NCBI GenBank assembly: GCA_009838625.1
Contig: VXRG01000067.1
Coordinates: 34,267 to 98,266, forward strand
Origin: Caldilineaceae bacterium SB0664_bin_27
Lineage (GTDB): Bacteria > Chloroflexota > Anaerolineae > Caldilineales > Caldilineaceae
Direction: 5' to 3'
Length of the DNA stretch: 64,000 nucleotides
Part shown: piece by piece, positions 25,770 to 34,890 of the stretch
Layout of the letters: each line of letters begins with the position of its first letter
Numbering within the stretch: position 1 is the first letter of the stretch
The notes under the pieces: model-generated
The model's input: the letters and a program-made list of their open reading frames with translations, nothing else
Database searches by the model: none
What the model was told of the DNA's origin: nothing
Program-made: the position numbers and the translations under genes

Positions 25770-27596
25770 CTATGTGCTGAACAACAGATAGCCAATGATA
25801 CCAAAGACGACAACCCACCCCATATGGCCCGTCCCTTCAACAATCTCCAGTCCAACATCCCAAACGGCGCCCATCCTGCCAGTACCCCACCTGGTCAGAC
25901 CCGAAATCCAGTCCAGGGTTGCCAGTCGAGCGACTCGGCTCGACCATGCTCGAAGGGTCGGCAATGTACCGGACCTGGTTCCATGTGTGCTCAAATATTC
26001 TCTGACCTGAGTGCGGGCGATTGCCAGGCCGATACCCAACGTGAGCGGGCCTGCCAAAGTCAACCAGACCTGCCAACTCGCAACCGCGCTGGGAGGGTTC
26101 CCTGCGCCGCGCGGAATGGCATCCGGAAGGTTGGCAAGATTGGTCATCATCTCTGGAAACAGGCCGGCGGTTGCCAGCGGAATGGCAAGAACTGCGACAT
26201 ATACAAGCAGTCTGCCGATTATCCACGCATTCGGCCTCAGTTCCCACACTGATCCGTCGGGCTCACCGTCCCAACTGCGCAACAGAGAGGAAACGTATAT
26301 CATCTGTGTAACAATGTATGCTACAAAGAGGGGCCACATCAGGGCCCCTAGTTTCCCGCACAGTGCGCTGTCGTCGGTGCAGCCGCCTGCAACCAGCAAT
26401 TGTGCAACCACAGATTGCGTTAGAAACCCTGGAGTAAATGGTACACCCACGAGGGCCAGTACCCCTACGCTAATGGGAATCTGCCAGTGCCACGCCCGCC
26501 AGATCCGCTCACCAATCAACCAGAGGCCCCCGCCTAGTGCGAAAGTCGTCGTGGGCCACAAAACTGCTGCCGGCCCACGGATTTCAGACAATATGCTCGT
26601 CAGGCCCGCAATACCTACCGCGGTGACCAGTACGAAGGTCGTGTGTTCTTGCCTGGTCGTGGTCGTGAATGTTGCGATAGCCGAGCCAAGAAGACCCAAC
26701 AGTGCGAGCGCCGCGATTTCAGGGCGTGCAAGAAGCTCTTCTCCTGCCAGGCCGCTCGACCAGCCCAGCAGCCACAGTCCGCAGAGCGCCGGCGGCATCT
26801 GGTCGATGAGGCGGTCCGGCATGTACAGCCGTTCACCTCGTTGCGGCAACAGCCACAAGTGAAGAGGATAGACGCCGGCCCGGATTACGCCGGCAATCAG
26901 CATGAGTATAACCGTCTCTTGGGGCAGACGGCCCCCTGCCAGGAGTTCGGCAGGCCCTCCTTGGCCGGCCGGAAGCAGACCTATCAACAGCAACAGCGCT
27001 CCCATCATGCTCAGACCCTGAAACTGGCGGGTAGGCGATGGCCCGGGGCCTTCCGGCACTACTGCGCTGCGGGCAATCACAAACAGGTCCATGACAACCC
27101 ACATCAATGTTACGGTTAAGAGGTTTCCACTGCTGACAAAGAAAAGGGCACTGGAAATCGCATTCAATGAAAGGGCAAGTGTCAACGCCCTTCCGTGCCA
27201 GTTCTCGACAGAACTCTGTTCCGCCCGCTGACCGGAAACACCGCTGAAGAGCAGCCCGCCTCCGCCGAGTAGAAGCACAAGACAGGAGACGTACCAGTTC
27301 CATCCGTTGCTCACCCACAATAGATCGGCGCCGGGTGAGAAGAATGGCTGCCATGGAATACTGAGTGCTGGGGCAGTAGGTTGAACGCGCAGCGCAACTG
27401 TCATCGCCGCAGCCAGTCCCCAAAAGAGGAGGGCAATCGCGCTCAGGATTCCGGTTGCACTCCCAAGAGCGTGCCATCTTGCGCCCGGACGCACAAAACG
27501 GCCCATTATCCACAGAACGATGCTGCCCAAAGTCAGGACAAGTGGAGGACCGACGGGGACTATCAGTGCTGTCCAAGAGAAGGTGAAGCCGTTCAT
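25770..27596 (-). CDS. NuoL-like antiporter-type membrane protein, degenerate
   Basis: A 608-residue polytopic membrane protein related to NuoL/MrpA/NDH-F (PF00361), with about 14-15 helices and a long C-terminal region. The core motif VIRAGVYPLHLWLLPQ corresponds to the helix 7 segment of NuoL, but an Arg (Arg239) replaces the key Lys, and the W-E of helix 5 reads W-V (Trp166-Val167). PFTPGFLTQSVVAQLL resembles the later broken helix. It is not the 5' part of a nuo operon: no quinone-module or NADH-module genes are near. ATG at 27596 is chosen because the hydrophobic region starts at once; a GTG at 27614 is possible, and neither has a good ribosome site. Confidence 0.7.
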   Translation of the reverse strand: MNGFTFSWTALIVPVGPPLVLTLGSIVLWIMGRFVRPGARWHALGSATGILSAIALLFWGLAAAMTVALRVQPTAPALSIPWQPFFSPGADLLWVSNGWNWYVSCLVLLLGGGGLLFSGVSGQRAEQSSVENWHGRALTLALSLNAISSALFFVSSGNLLTVTLMWVVMDLFVIARSAVVPEGPGPSPTRQFQGLSMMGALLLLIGLLPAGQGGPAELLAGGRLPQETVILMLIAGVIRAGVYPLHLWLLPQRGERLYMPDRLIDQMPPALCGLWLLGWSSGLAGEELLARPEIAALALLGLLGSAIATFTTTTRQEHTTFVLVTAVGIAGLTSILSEIRGPAAVLWPTTTFALGGGLWLIGERIWRAWHWQIPISVGVLALVGVPFTPGFLTQSVVAQLLVAGGCTDDSALCGKLGALMWPLFVAYIVTQMIYVSSLLRSWDGEPDGSVWELRPNAWIIGRLLVYVAVLAIPLATAGLFPEMMTNLANLPDAIPRGAGNPPSAVASWQVWLTLAGPLTLGIGLAIARTQVREYLSTHGTRSGTLPTLRAWSSRVARLATLDWISGLTRWGTGRMGAVWDVGLEIVEGTGHMGWVVVFGIIGYLLFST

Positions 27597-27780
27597 ATCA
27601 GACAATTCTAGCACAGCAAATCACACGCTCGAAACAGTTTGGCCCGGCCCCAATAAGCCGAATGCGGGCCGATGCTATACTGACTAACCTTGCCGCTGAT
27701 TGAAATTCCGGGCCAAGAGCGTTGCCGTCCTGGCGAAAATGAATTAGAGTACCAGAAAAGGTCCTGTCTGGAGGTATCTA

Positions 27781-28761
27781 ATGCAATCCACTCTTCTTCT
27801 GCCCAAAGCAACAAGTGACATGCAAAAGGCGAAGTCCGACATACTTGAACATGGCTACTGTTTCATTGCCAATGCTCTCGATGCGGAGGTCGTGGCCGCC
27901 GCATTGGAAAGGTTGAAGGAACAGGCAGCCGCGGAACTGGATCAGGGGGCGGCCTTCGAAGACGGCGGCCCGAAACAGCAATGGGGCGCCTTTACGGACG
28001 GGAAGGGACGCCCCAAACAGAAGGCCTATACGGCCTCGGCAGGCGGCGTGAATCAGCGAGTGTGGATGCTGGTCAACAAAGGTCGGATATTCCGCCAGAT
28101 ACTTTTCACAGAAAGCGTGCGCGCTGTTGTCGACCATGTGTTGGGCGAAGAATACCTGTTGTCCAGTTACTCGGCCAATATTGCCAAACCGGGCGGCGTC
28201 GCCATGAACCTGCATACCGATCAATGGTGGATGCCCCATCCTGTTGACCGTGAGCCTTCACCCCTGCCAGTTGGTTCGATTACTCGCGACCGCCCAAATC
28301 TGAAGGGAGAAGGGTCGCCTGAGATGATCGCGCCATGTGTATGTGTTAACGTGATGTGGATGCTGAATGACTTCAGTGCGGAAAATGGGGGTACTCTCTT
28401 CGTACCTGGCAGCCACCTTCGAGGCCGCCCTCCGCGGGCAAGTGAAGGCGAAGGGGAGATTCTGGCGGCAGAGGGAGCGGCAGGTACTGCTATGGTTTTC
28501 GATGGCAGGCTTTGGCACGGAACTGGCGCGAATGTCAGTTCCGGAAATCGTTACGGCCTGCTCACCACCTTCTGCGGACCGCAGTTCCGTCCCCAGGAAA
28601 ACTTCACGATAGGCTCCCGCTCCGAGATGCTTGCAGATGCAACGCCGGAGTTGCTGGCGCTTCTGGGTTTCAAGATTTGGAGCGGCTACGGACGTGTAGA
28701 GAGTCCAGTCGCCGAATTCGTCAGTCAGGACGAGAGGTCACTAGGTGAAATGCCCGCTTGA
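27781..28761 (+). CDS. Phytanoyl-CoA dioxygenase (PhyH) family protein 1
   Basis: A 326-residue Fe(II)/2-oxoglutarate dioxygenase-like protein on the double-stranded beta-helix fold. The metal facial triad is complete: His145 and Asp147 in LHTDQWW and His246 in RLWHGTGAN; Arg257 in NRYGLL is a likely 2-oxoglutarate anchor. GGTLFVPGSHLRG is typical. Members hydroxylate varied substrates; bacterial family members include EctD and many unassigned enzymes, so the substrate is open. GGAGG lies 7 bases before the ATG. It is isolated between the membrane-protein operon and ftsH, and is one of four PhyH proteins in the window. Confidence 0.88.
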   Translation: MQSTLLLPKATSDMQKAKSDILEHGYCFIANALDAEVVAAALERLKEQAAAELDQGAAFEDGGPKQQWGAFTDGKGRPKQKAYTASAGGVNQRVWMLVNKGRIFRQILFTESVRAVVDHVLGEEYLLSSYSANIAKPGGVAMNLHTDQWWMPHPVDREPSPLPVGSITRDRPNLKGEGSPEMIAPCVCVNVMWMLNDFSAENGGTLFVPGSHLRGRPPRASEGEGEILAAEGAAGTAMVFDGRLWHGTGANVSSGNRYGLLTTFCGPQFRPQENFTIGSRSEMLADATPELLALLGFKIWSGYGRVESPVAEFVSQDERSLGEMPA

Positions 28762-28929
28762 CCTCAGTCTGTAACGTTACGTCGAAAACTGCAACGGTTG
28801 ACTGCCCAAGACCGGGCCTGACTTCAAATTGAGATCGCCTCTCGTACGCCTTCTTGTTTAGATAGGAATCCGGCACACAGTCGAAGCTCGTCCAATTGGC
28901 GATACTTCATGAATGAGGAGCCCCTATGA

Positions 28930-28935
28930 TATACT
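28930..28935 (+). promoter_or_regulatory. Probable -10 element of ftsH
   Basis: TATACT lies 30 bases before the ribosome site of ftsH. The matching -35 is weak (TTCATG at about 28906), so the promoter is tentative. Confidence 0.35.
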
Positions 28936-28971
28936 CCCCCTGCATTGGATTCTGATTGCTGAGGAGACTTT

Positions 28972-30837
28972 GTGAGCGGAAATTGGACTCGAAACGCCTT
29001 TGTATATCTGCTGATTCTGGTGGCCGCCGCCGCCCTATTCCTGAATGTCTATGGCCCCAATGAAAGGCCCCAAAGCGTCAGCCTGAGTGATGTCGCCAGA
29101 CAGATTGAACGCGGCGAAGTTGCCCGTATTGATGTCCGCGGAGAAAGGTTGCAGCTCTTTTCGCAAGGCAGCGATCAACCTCTGGCCAGCCGCAAGGAAG
29201 AGGGCGTTGCATTGACCCGGACATTGGAGGGCATGGGTGTCTCCGAAGAGAGGCTGGCCCAAGTTGAAATTAACGTCCAACCCCCTTCAAATTCAGGCAA
29301 CTGGTTTGCCCTGATCATTAACCTCCTGCCCCTGATCCTGATCGCCGGCCTCTTTCTCTTCCTCTTCCGCCAAAGCCAGAGCGGCAACAATCAGGCCCTT
29401 TCCTTTGGAAAGAGTAAAGCTCGTATGTTTGTGGGGGACAGGCCCACAGTCACCTTCACCGATGTCGCCGGTGCCGATGAAGCAAAGCAGGAGCTGGAAG
29501 AGATTGTTGAGTTCCTGAAAGAGCCGCAAAAATTCGTTGCGCTTGGCGCCCGCATCCCCAAGGGCGTACTGCTGGTAGGCCCGCCCGGTACAGGAAAAAC
29601 GTTGATGGCCAAGGCTGTTTCGGGCGAAGCCGGAGTGCCCTTCTTCAGCATAAGCGGTTCCGAATTTGTCGAAATGTTCGTAGGTGTAGGCGCAAGCCGC
29701 GTGCGCGATCTGTTCGAGCAGGCCAAGCGCAACAGCCCTTGCATAGTCTTCATCGACGAGATCGACGCCGTCGGCCGCTATCGCGGAACTGGTCTGGGCG
29801 GCTCCCACGATGAGCGGGAGCAGACTCTGAATCAGATCCTCGTTGAGATGGACGGATTCGGGACCGATACCAACGTCATTCTGGTTGCAGCTACCAACCG
29901 CCCGGACATCCTCGATCCTGCCCTGCTGCGCCCCGGCCGCTTTGATCGGCGAGTCACCATGGACCGCCCCGACCTTGAGGGCCGACGGGCCATTCTCGAC
30001 GTCCACGTCAAGGGAAAGCCCCTTGATCCGAACGTGAACTTGGACTTGATTGCTCGTCAGACGCCCGGATTTGTCGGTGCGGACCTGGAAAATCTGGTCA
30101 ATGAAGCCGCGATTCTGGCTGCAAGGCGAAACCGGCGCACCATAGCCATGACAGAGATGCAGGAGTCGATAGAACGGATCGCGATGGGAGGGCCCGAGCG
30201 CCGCAGCCGACTCATCACTGACCGAGAACGGCGCGTCGTGGCGTACCATGAGTCCGGCCACGCCATCATTGCACATGTAGTCAAAGGTTCAGATCCGCTG
30301 AGGAAGGTCTCAATCATACCCCGAGGAATGGCTGGAGGTGTCACTCTGACGGTGCCCGAGCGTGATCGCTATCTGTTGCCGCGTTCCTACTTCGTTGACC
30401 GCATCGCAGTGGGGCTCGGAGGACGTGTGGCTGAGGAAATCGTCTTTGGAGACATTTCTAACGGAGCCAGCGACGATATTCAGCAGATCACGCGAATGGC
30501 GCGTGCCATGGTAATGAAGTATGGAATGAGTGACAGAATGGGACCTCTCCAGATAGGAAGCCAGGAGGAAAATCCGTTTCTGGGAAGGGAACTGACCGAG
30601 CAACGCGATTACAGCGAAGAGGTCGCGGAGGCGTTAGACAGCGAAGTGCAGAGAATAGTCAATGAACAGCACGACCGTGTGCGAAACATTCTCAGAATTC
30701 ATCGTTTGCGCTTGGACGCGGTCGCAGAGGCACTGCTGGAACGCGAAACGTTGGAAGAGGAAGAGTTTGTCGAAGTATTCGAAGGAAATGTTGGTACAGA
30801 CGAGTTGCCTAATCCGCTTGCACTTCAACCGGCTTGA
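28972..30837 (+). CDS. ftsH: ATP-dependent zinc metalloprotease FtsH
   Basis: A 621-residue membrane-bound AAA+ protease that degrades misfolded membrane proteins and regulators. Two transmembrane helices flank a small external domain (about 8-25 and 106-124). The AAA module has Walker A GPPGTGKT (about 202), Walker [10 protein letters not shown] and the second region of homology [19 protein letters not shown]. The zinc-protease motif is HESGH (about 425), a slight variant of HEAGH that keeps both His and the Glu. GTG at 28972 follows GAGGAG by 5 bases. The gene is convergent with rnd. Confidence 0.97.
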   Translation: MSGNWTRNAFVYLLILVAAAALFLNVYGPNERPQSVSLSDVARQIERGEVARIDVRGERLQLFSQGSDQPLASRKEEGVALTRTLEGMGVSEERLAQVEINVQPPSNSGNWFALIINLLPLILIAGLFLFLFRQSQSGNNQALSFGKSKARMFVGDRPTVTFTDVAGADEAKQELEEIVEFLKEPQKFVALGARIPKGVLLVGPPGTGKTLMAKAVSGEAGVPFFSISGSEFVEMFVGVGASRVRDLFEQAKRNSPCIVFIDEIDAVGRYRGTGLGGSHDEREQTLNQILVEMDGFGTDTNVILVAATNRPDILDPALLRPGRFDRRVTMDRPDLEGRRAILDVHVKGKPLDPNVNLDLIARQTPGFVGADLENLVNEAAILAARRNRRTIAMTEMQESIERIAMGGPERRSRLITDRERRVVAYHESGHAIIAHVVKGSDPLRKVSIIPRGMAGGVTLTVPERDRYLLPRSYFVDRIAVGLGGRVAEEIVFGDISNGASDDIQQITRMARAMVMKYGMSDRMGPLQIGSQEENPFLGRELTEQRDYSEEVAEALDSEVQRIVNEQHDRVRNILRIHRLRLDAVAEALLERETLEEEEFVEVFEGNVGTDELPNPLALQPA

Positions 30838-30853
30838 AATACACTCGGCAATT

Positions 30854-30872
30854 GGCAGGCCCTGTACCTGCC
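30854..30872. terminator. Stem-loop between convergent ftsH and rnd
   Basis: GGCAGG (30854-30859) and CCTGCC (30867-30872) form a 6-bp stem with a 7-base loop 16 bases after the ftsH stop. It has no T-tract, so its role as a terminator is uncertain. Confidence 0.35.
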
Positions 30873-30928
30873 CTCAAAGGTTGAAACTTCCTCAGTTGAA
30901 TCGGCGCGTGTAATGGTCGCCTTACCAC

Positions 30929-32146
30929 TCAAGATTCGAGCCCGTTCCTGAGAAGTCTGAAGAGTTTCGCCCCGTAGGCTTGCGCCTTCCACTTTCCCAC
31001 CGAGGGAATCTTCGCCAGCTCGGCCAGCGTTGCAGGCCGACTAGTTGAAATCTGCTGCAAAGTCTCATTGCTGAAGACGATATCGGGATCGACGCCGCGC
31101 GCTGCGGCAGTTTCTGTTCGCCACTGGCGCAAGGATTCATAGCGCTTCTTCCCCGCACCGGTGAGAGCAGGATCCGTCCTTCGATTCGATGCAGGTCGCT
31201 GGGGCGCTGGCCGTTGCTCACCTTCACGGACAGCCGCCAAAAGCTTCCTCCCAAACCATCTAACCTGCCGTTCACTTAATCCTGGGACAGCCTTAAGAGA
31301 CGACAGAGTACGCGGCCGTTTCTGGGAAAGATGGACTAACGCATTCTCTCCCAAGACCTTGAATGGAGGCCGGTCAACCTCATGTGCAAAGCTCTCTCGC
31401 CATTCCCATACCGCCTGCAAGACACCCAAATCTCTCTCTTCAACGGAACGGATCTGCTTCATCTGCCAGAAAGCACGCGGCTCCGGCGGACTGAATCTGA
31501 TACTTTCCAGCATCCGAAACGCGGCCTTTGCTTCTTCCCAGCGTCCAGCCTCCTCCAAGCTCTTGATCTGGCGGGCGCGCAGGGCAGGCAAGTAATGGGT
31601 GTCGACCTGTGCGTAGGTCAATTGCTGCTGGGTCAATGGCCGCTGACCCCAATTCGTACGCTGCATCTTCTTGTCGCTAACGACTCCAAACTCTTCGTCC
31701 AGCACTTTAGCAAGTCCAATCCCTTGCCTCCCCAGGATCCGTGCTGCCAGTTGTGTGTCGTAGATCTTCTGCAGACGAAAGTCAAAGTCTCTTTGAAGCG
31801 TAAGAATGTCGTTTTCGGCCGCATGGAGAATTACCTCAGTGATACCGTCCGCAAGGACATCTCCAAGGGCTGAGAGATTCTTCAACCGCAAAGGATCGAT
31901 TAGAAAGTCGACAACATTGGCCGGGTCAGGCAAAGATTGTGCCCCTGCCGCTACCGCCGGAGCAGTAATTTGAATGAGACAGACTCGAGGTGCATAGCGA
32001 AAGAGACTGTCGCTCTCAGTATCAAGCGCCAGCCAGGGCTGACCGGAAACATGCCCGAGAAACTGCCCAAATTCGGCGGTGGTCTGCACCAACTTCGGTG
32101 AAGCGATTGCTTGCGGCCGCCTCTTGGTTCTTCGTTGACGAGTCAC
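30929..32146 (-). CDS. rnd: Ribonuclease D
   Basis: A 405-residue DEDD-family 3'-5' exoribonuclease acting in tRNA 3' maturation and RNA decay. Catalytic residues appear as Asp and Glu in LALDTESDSLF, Asp in HAAENDILTLQRD, and Tyr/Asp in LTYAQVDTHYLPAL (DEDDy type). Two C-terminal HRDC-like helical domains follow (around 225-300 and 330-400), as in Escherichia coli RNase D. GTG at 32146 has AGAGGAAAG about 9 bases upstream. A basic linker rich in Arg, Pro and Gln (about 305-325) joins the HRDC domains. It appears to be a single-gene unit. Confidence 0.93.
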   Translation of the reverse strand: MTRQRRTKRRPQAIASPKLVQTTAEFGQFLGHVSGQPWLALDTESDSLFRYAPRVCLIQITAPAVAAGAQSLPDPANVVDFLIDPLRLKNLSALGDVLADGITEVILHAAENDILTLQRDFDFRLQKIYDTQLAARILGRQGIGLAKVLDEEFGVVSDKKMQRTNWGQRPLTQQQLTYAQVDTHYLPALRARQIKSLEEAGRWEEAKAAFRMLESIRFSPPEPRAFWQMKQIRSVEERDLGVLQAVWEWRESFAHEVDRPPFKVLGENALVHLSQKRPRTLSSLKAVPGLSERQVRWFGRKLLAAVREGEQRPAPQRPASNRRTDPALTGAGKKRYESLRQWRTETAAARGVDPDIVFSNETLQQISTSRPATLAELAKIPSVGKWKAQAYGAKLFRLLRNGLES

Positions 32147-32639
32147 TTCCAGATTTCTTTCCTCTTATGTTCGGACCTGCGATTCTCTTTCACAGCGGCT
32201 GAATCATACCTTAAGACAAACACCACGCCAACTCTTAACAGTTTCATATACATGGAAGAAACCTCTTCTTGCACGTTGCTTCGCGGTCAGCCTGCGGACC
32301 GAAATGTCTACGGCACGGAACGGGAAAGCGAAGTCTCTGTTTCGGGGCAGACATGCAGAATCAGCATTCGTCAAATGGGTTATGGGCCTCTTCTACTTCG
32401 ACCAGTCAGTCTGCGAAAATCCAACGACTGTGATATGATTCGTGCCAATTCATGTTTCCAAATGACAAGGGAACGCTCGTCTCTCGAGCACGACACGTTA
32501 TAGACAGGGCAGCCATCGAGGGCGAGTCCCGGGACCGAAGAGTCCGGCCCGTTGCGGCCCATTGTGACCGCCAGGGTAGCGCAACTCCGTGTCAGGAGGA
32601 CGTATCGTCCCACTCGAAAAACAGAGCGCAGCCATAGCC
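32147..32639. other. Intergenic region, possibly with a structured leader
   Basis: Nearly 500 bases between divergent genes. A TATGAT at 32434-32439 preceded by TG looks like an extended -10. Downstream lie several GC-rich self-complementary stretches, for example GGACG/CGTCC around 32597-32609 and GGGAC/GTCC around 32530-32543. No known RNA family (SRP, 6S, tmRNA, RNase P) was recognised. Confidence 0.4.
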
Positions 32640-33152
32640 ATGTGGTACTGGTACGACGACGATAGTTCGCTGAAGACATCTCCCATCCATCCTCCACATA
32701 GCCGGCCAATCGCTACGGCGGTGGCGTGGCTGAACCCTCCACTCATCTCGAGTCTGCACAACCAATTTGCGCGTTGGACCACTGCTCGTGTGTCACCGGG
32801 GCCGGTGATCCCGCATCGCCTGTGGATTGACCAGGACGGAGGCATCGCGTTTCGATTTGTTGCTGACGCCCCTGATGCGATGCCTGCTGTCGGCGCAGGC
32901 GAAGCCCTGGCCCAATGGCTTGTGATGATCTCCAAATGGATGGAGATTCACGTTGTTCTCGCGCGCGCCCGCAATGTGTGGTCCTTGACCGAGTTGGTGG
33001 GCGCTCTGACGTTTACAACGCCGTCGCTTCTGCCGCGTCAACTTGTACAGTTTCCGCCCGATAACTGGGAACAGGTGGCCCGCGGACTGGCCGCTAGCAT
33101 CGCCGAAGGCAGCCTGCCAGAGAGCCCTCCTGAAGTGAGCGGCACGGGCTGA
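32640..33152 (+). CDS. Hypothetical protein
   Basis: A 170-residue protein of unknown function. It begins MWYWYDDDSSLKTSPIHPP, has a Trp/Leu-rich middle (VAWLNPPLISSLHNQFARW) and a helical C-terminal half (ALAQWLVMISKWMEIHVVLARARNVW split over two helices). No signal peptide or membrane helix is clear. Codon use and continuity suggest a real gene. GTG at 32589 is an alternative start; ATG at 32640 is preferred though its ribosome site is weak. It is followed on the same strand by the Nudix gene after about 105 bases. Confidence 0.55.
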   Translation: MWYWYDDDSSLKTSPIHPPHSRPIATAVAWLNPPLISSLHNQFARWTTARVSPGPVIPHRLWIDQDGGIAFRFVADAPDAMPAVGAGEALAQWLVMISKWMEIHVVLARARNVWSLTELVGALTFTTPSLLPRQLVQFPPDNWEQVARGLAASIAEGSLPESPPEVSGTG

Positions 33153-33257
33153 CAATTCGAATCCTTAGGTACGATTCCGGCGCCAGGCCTAGAAACTGCC
33201 GCCCTGACGGTCCACTTACTTTACGAGTCTGGTTCACCTTTTATTGGAAGAGTGTTG

Positions 33258-33827
33258 ATGAAGTCTCAACGTGACGATGTGCAGAAAGAAAAGAGGTTTT
33301 CGGGGCACAAAGATCAAGGCAACTTTGAACGGCCCGCCGATCAGCGCGGGAACGGCACAGAGCAACCCGACGGCTATACCGTTCGGCACATTCACTCTGC
33401 AGGCGGTGTTGCATTTCGCTTGCGTGACGTCAGTGCCAGCAGAGTGGTGCAAGTCGCGCTAATCGCCACTGACAAGGAGTGCCGGCGCTGGCAGCTGCCC
33501 AAAGGACGACTCTACCCTTCAGAGGAACCTCTGACCGCAGCTCTTCGAGAGGTAGAGGAAGAAACGGGCCTTGAGACCGAATTCGAGTCTTTCCTGAAGA
33601 CAGTACGTTACGAGTATCTCGATACCTACGCCCGCGCAGTGCCCGAGCGGGTCTACAAGAAGGTGGACTTCTATCTGCTGAGAGTCGTCGGAGGTATTCT
33701 TTCTGACGCAAGTGTGGAAGTCCGAAAGGTCGAATGGGCCTCACCGGATGACGCACTTGGTCGACTTACATACGACGGGGAGCGGGACTGCGTCAAGCTT
33801 GCTTTGGAATACTTGAATGGCTATTGA
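33258..33827 (+). CDS. Nudix hydrolase
   Basis: A 189-residue Nudix enzyme; the family cleaves nucleoside diphosphates linked to another moiety. The Nudix box reads GRLYPSEEPLTAALREVEEE followed by TG, matching GX5EX7REVXEEXG with the metal-binding Glu residues. The N-terminal 45 residues are charged and probably disordered. The HSAGGVAFR opening and RRWQLPKGR strand resemble Ap4A-type or MutT-like Nudix enzymes, but the substrate is not evident. ATG at 33258 has GGAAGAG 5 bases upstream. The next gene overlaps its end by 11 bases, so the two are translationally coupled. Confidence 0.88.
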   Translation: MKSQRDDVQKEKRFSGHKDQGNFERPADQRGNGTEQPDGYTVRHIHSAGGVAFRLRDVSASRVVQVALIATDKECRRWQLPKGRLYPSEEPLTAALREVEEETGLETEFESFLKTVRYEYLDTYARAVPERVYKKVDFYLLRVVGGILSDASVEVRKVEWASPDDALGRLTYDGERDCVKLALEYLNGY

Positions 33828-34890
33828 AATTGGTATAGCGACACCAGCACAAATACGTGAGGTCTTGAATCTGCTGGTTTCGGGCGTAACCAGCGATGTC
33901 AGTAGTATGGAGGAAATCGCCGGAAGTTGGTGGCGGCGTTTCCTGTTTCTGCGTTGGTTCGGGCCTCGATTCCTTGGCAAGCAGATGGATACGATTGTGG
34001 CAACGGAGGGCGACAGCATCATCGGATTCGTAATTATTCAATACGACGGCGATGCAGCAGGTACATTTGACTGGGCTTTTCTTGAACCATTGGATGAAGG
34101 CGACAATCGCGAGGACTTCGCAGACCTCATCGATACTGCATTGGACCACGTGGAGGACCAGGGGATCCATCCCTATTTCTATTTTGGCTTCGCGACTGCC
34201 TCTCCACCAGAAGTCACGCAAGTTCTCGAAGAACTCGGACTCGGCTGGGCCGATTACCAGAACTTCCAGATGGTGGGCGACCTGCCTCTCAGAGAATCGC
34301 CTTCACTGCCGGAAGGGCTTCGCATTACAACGCAGATTTCGGCACGATTTAGTGCGAAAATGGCAGAGTTTCTGCCGTCAGTCTATCCCGAGACAGCGCC
34401 GGAAGAGACGGAACTGCTCTCTTCCATTCACTCAAGCACTCTGCGCTCTTCTAAAGTGTTCCTGATTCTTCAGGAAGGAAATGAAATCGGTTTTGTCCAG
34501 CAGTTTCGCTGGCGTGATGAACTTCGCCTGCTTCTAGCCACTCCTCCCAGTCTGTGGGGCACCGAAGAGGAACGTCAGATTGTCGCCAATCTGGCAGGAA
34601 CGCTGCAAGGTAAGACTCGCCGCCTTCGGCTTCGCACTTTCGGCGAGCGCCACATGGACAAGTCGCGTCCGTCCTTTGAAATCCTGGGACTTGAATGGCA
34701 GCAGGCTCCCTGGCGACGCTGGGTCGTAGCATTGGAAAGTGAAGAGACGCCAGCCGAGCAGGAGGAAACGAAAAGCCAACGACGCGGTTACGATACGGTC
34801 TGGCCGCCGGAGGCCCAATCATCAGATCCTGACCCAAAGGGTGACGACGATGGAACAACCTCCAACAGTGAAAGACAGGCAACCGACTGA
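33817..34890 (+). CDS. Tandem GNAT-like protein
   Basis: A 357-residue soluble protein. The N-terminal half (about 1-150) has the layout of a GNAT acetyltransferase, with TIVATEGDSIIGFVIIQY as the central strands and a helix after it; the second half (about 165-315) repeats a similar pattern with VFLILQEGNEIGFVQQF. The acetyl-CoA P-loop (Q/RxxGxG/A) is not convincing in either half, so activity is doubtful. The last 45 residues are polar and low in complexity. It starts inside the Nudix gene and its end overlaps the hydrolase gene by about 40 bases, making a compact three-gene operon. Confidence 0.5.
   Translation: MAIEIGIATPAQIREVLNLLVSGVTSDVSSMEEIAGSWWRRFLFLRWFGPRFLGKQMDTIVATEGDSIIGFVIIQYDGDAAGTFDWAFLEPLDEGDNREDFADLIDTALDHVEDQGIHPYFYFGFATASPPEVTQVLEELGLGWADYQNFQMVGDLPLRESPSLPEGLRITTQISARFSAKMAEFLPSVYPETAPEETELLSSIHSSTLRSSKVFLILQEGNEIGFVQQFRWRDELRLLLATPPSLWGTEEERQIVANLAGTLQGKTRRLRLRTFGERHMDKSRPSFEILGLEWQQAPWRRWVVALESEETPAEQEETKSQRRGYDTVWPPEAQSSDPDPKGDDDGTTSNSERQATD

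Noticed and set aside
25589..25858. An 89-codon minus-strand frame overlapping the end of the NuoL-like gene
   Set aside because: It overlaps a clear gene in another frame, has no ribosome site, and its product is Arg/Ser/Gly-rich without family features.
23268..27614. Reading the antiporter-like genes as part of a respiratory complex I operon
   Set aside because: No quinone- or NADH-module subunits are nearby, and the functional Lys/Glu residues seem to be missing.
33140..33175. TTCGAATCC as a tRNA T-loop
   Set aside because: No acceptor, D-arm or anticodon stem can be drawn around it.
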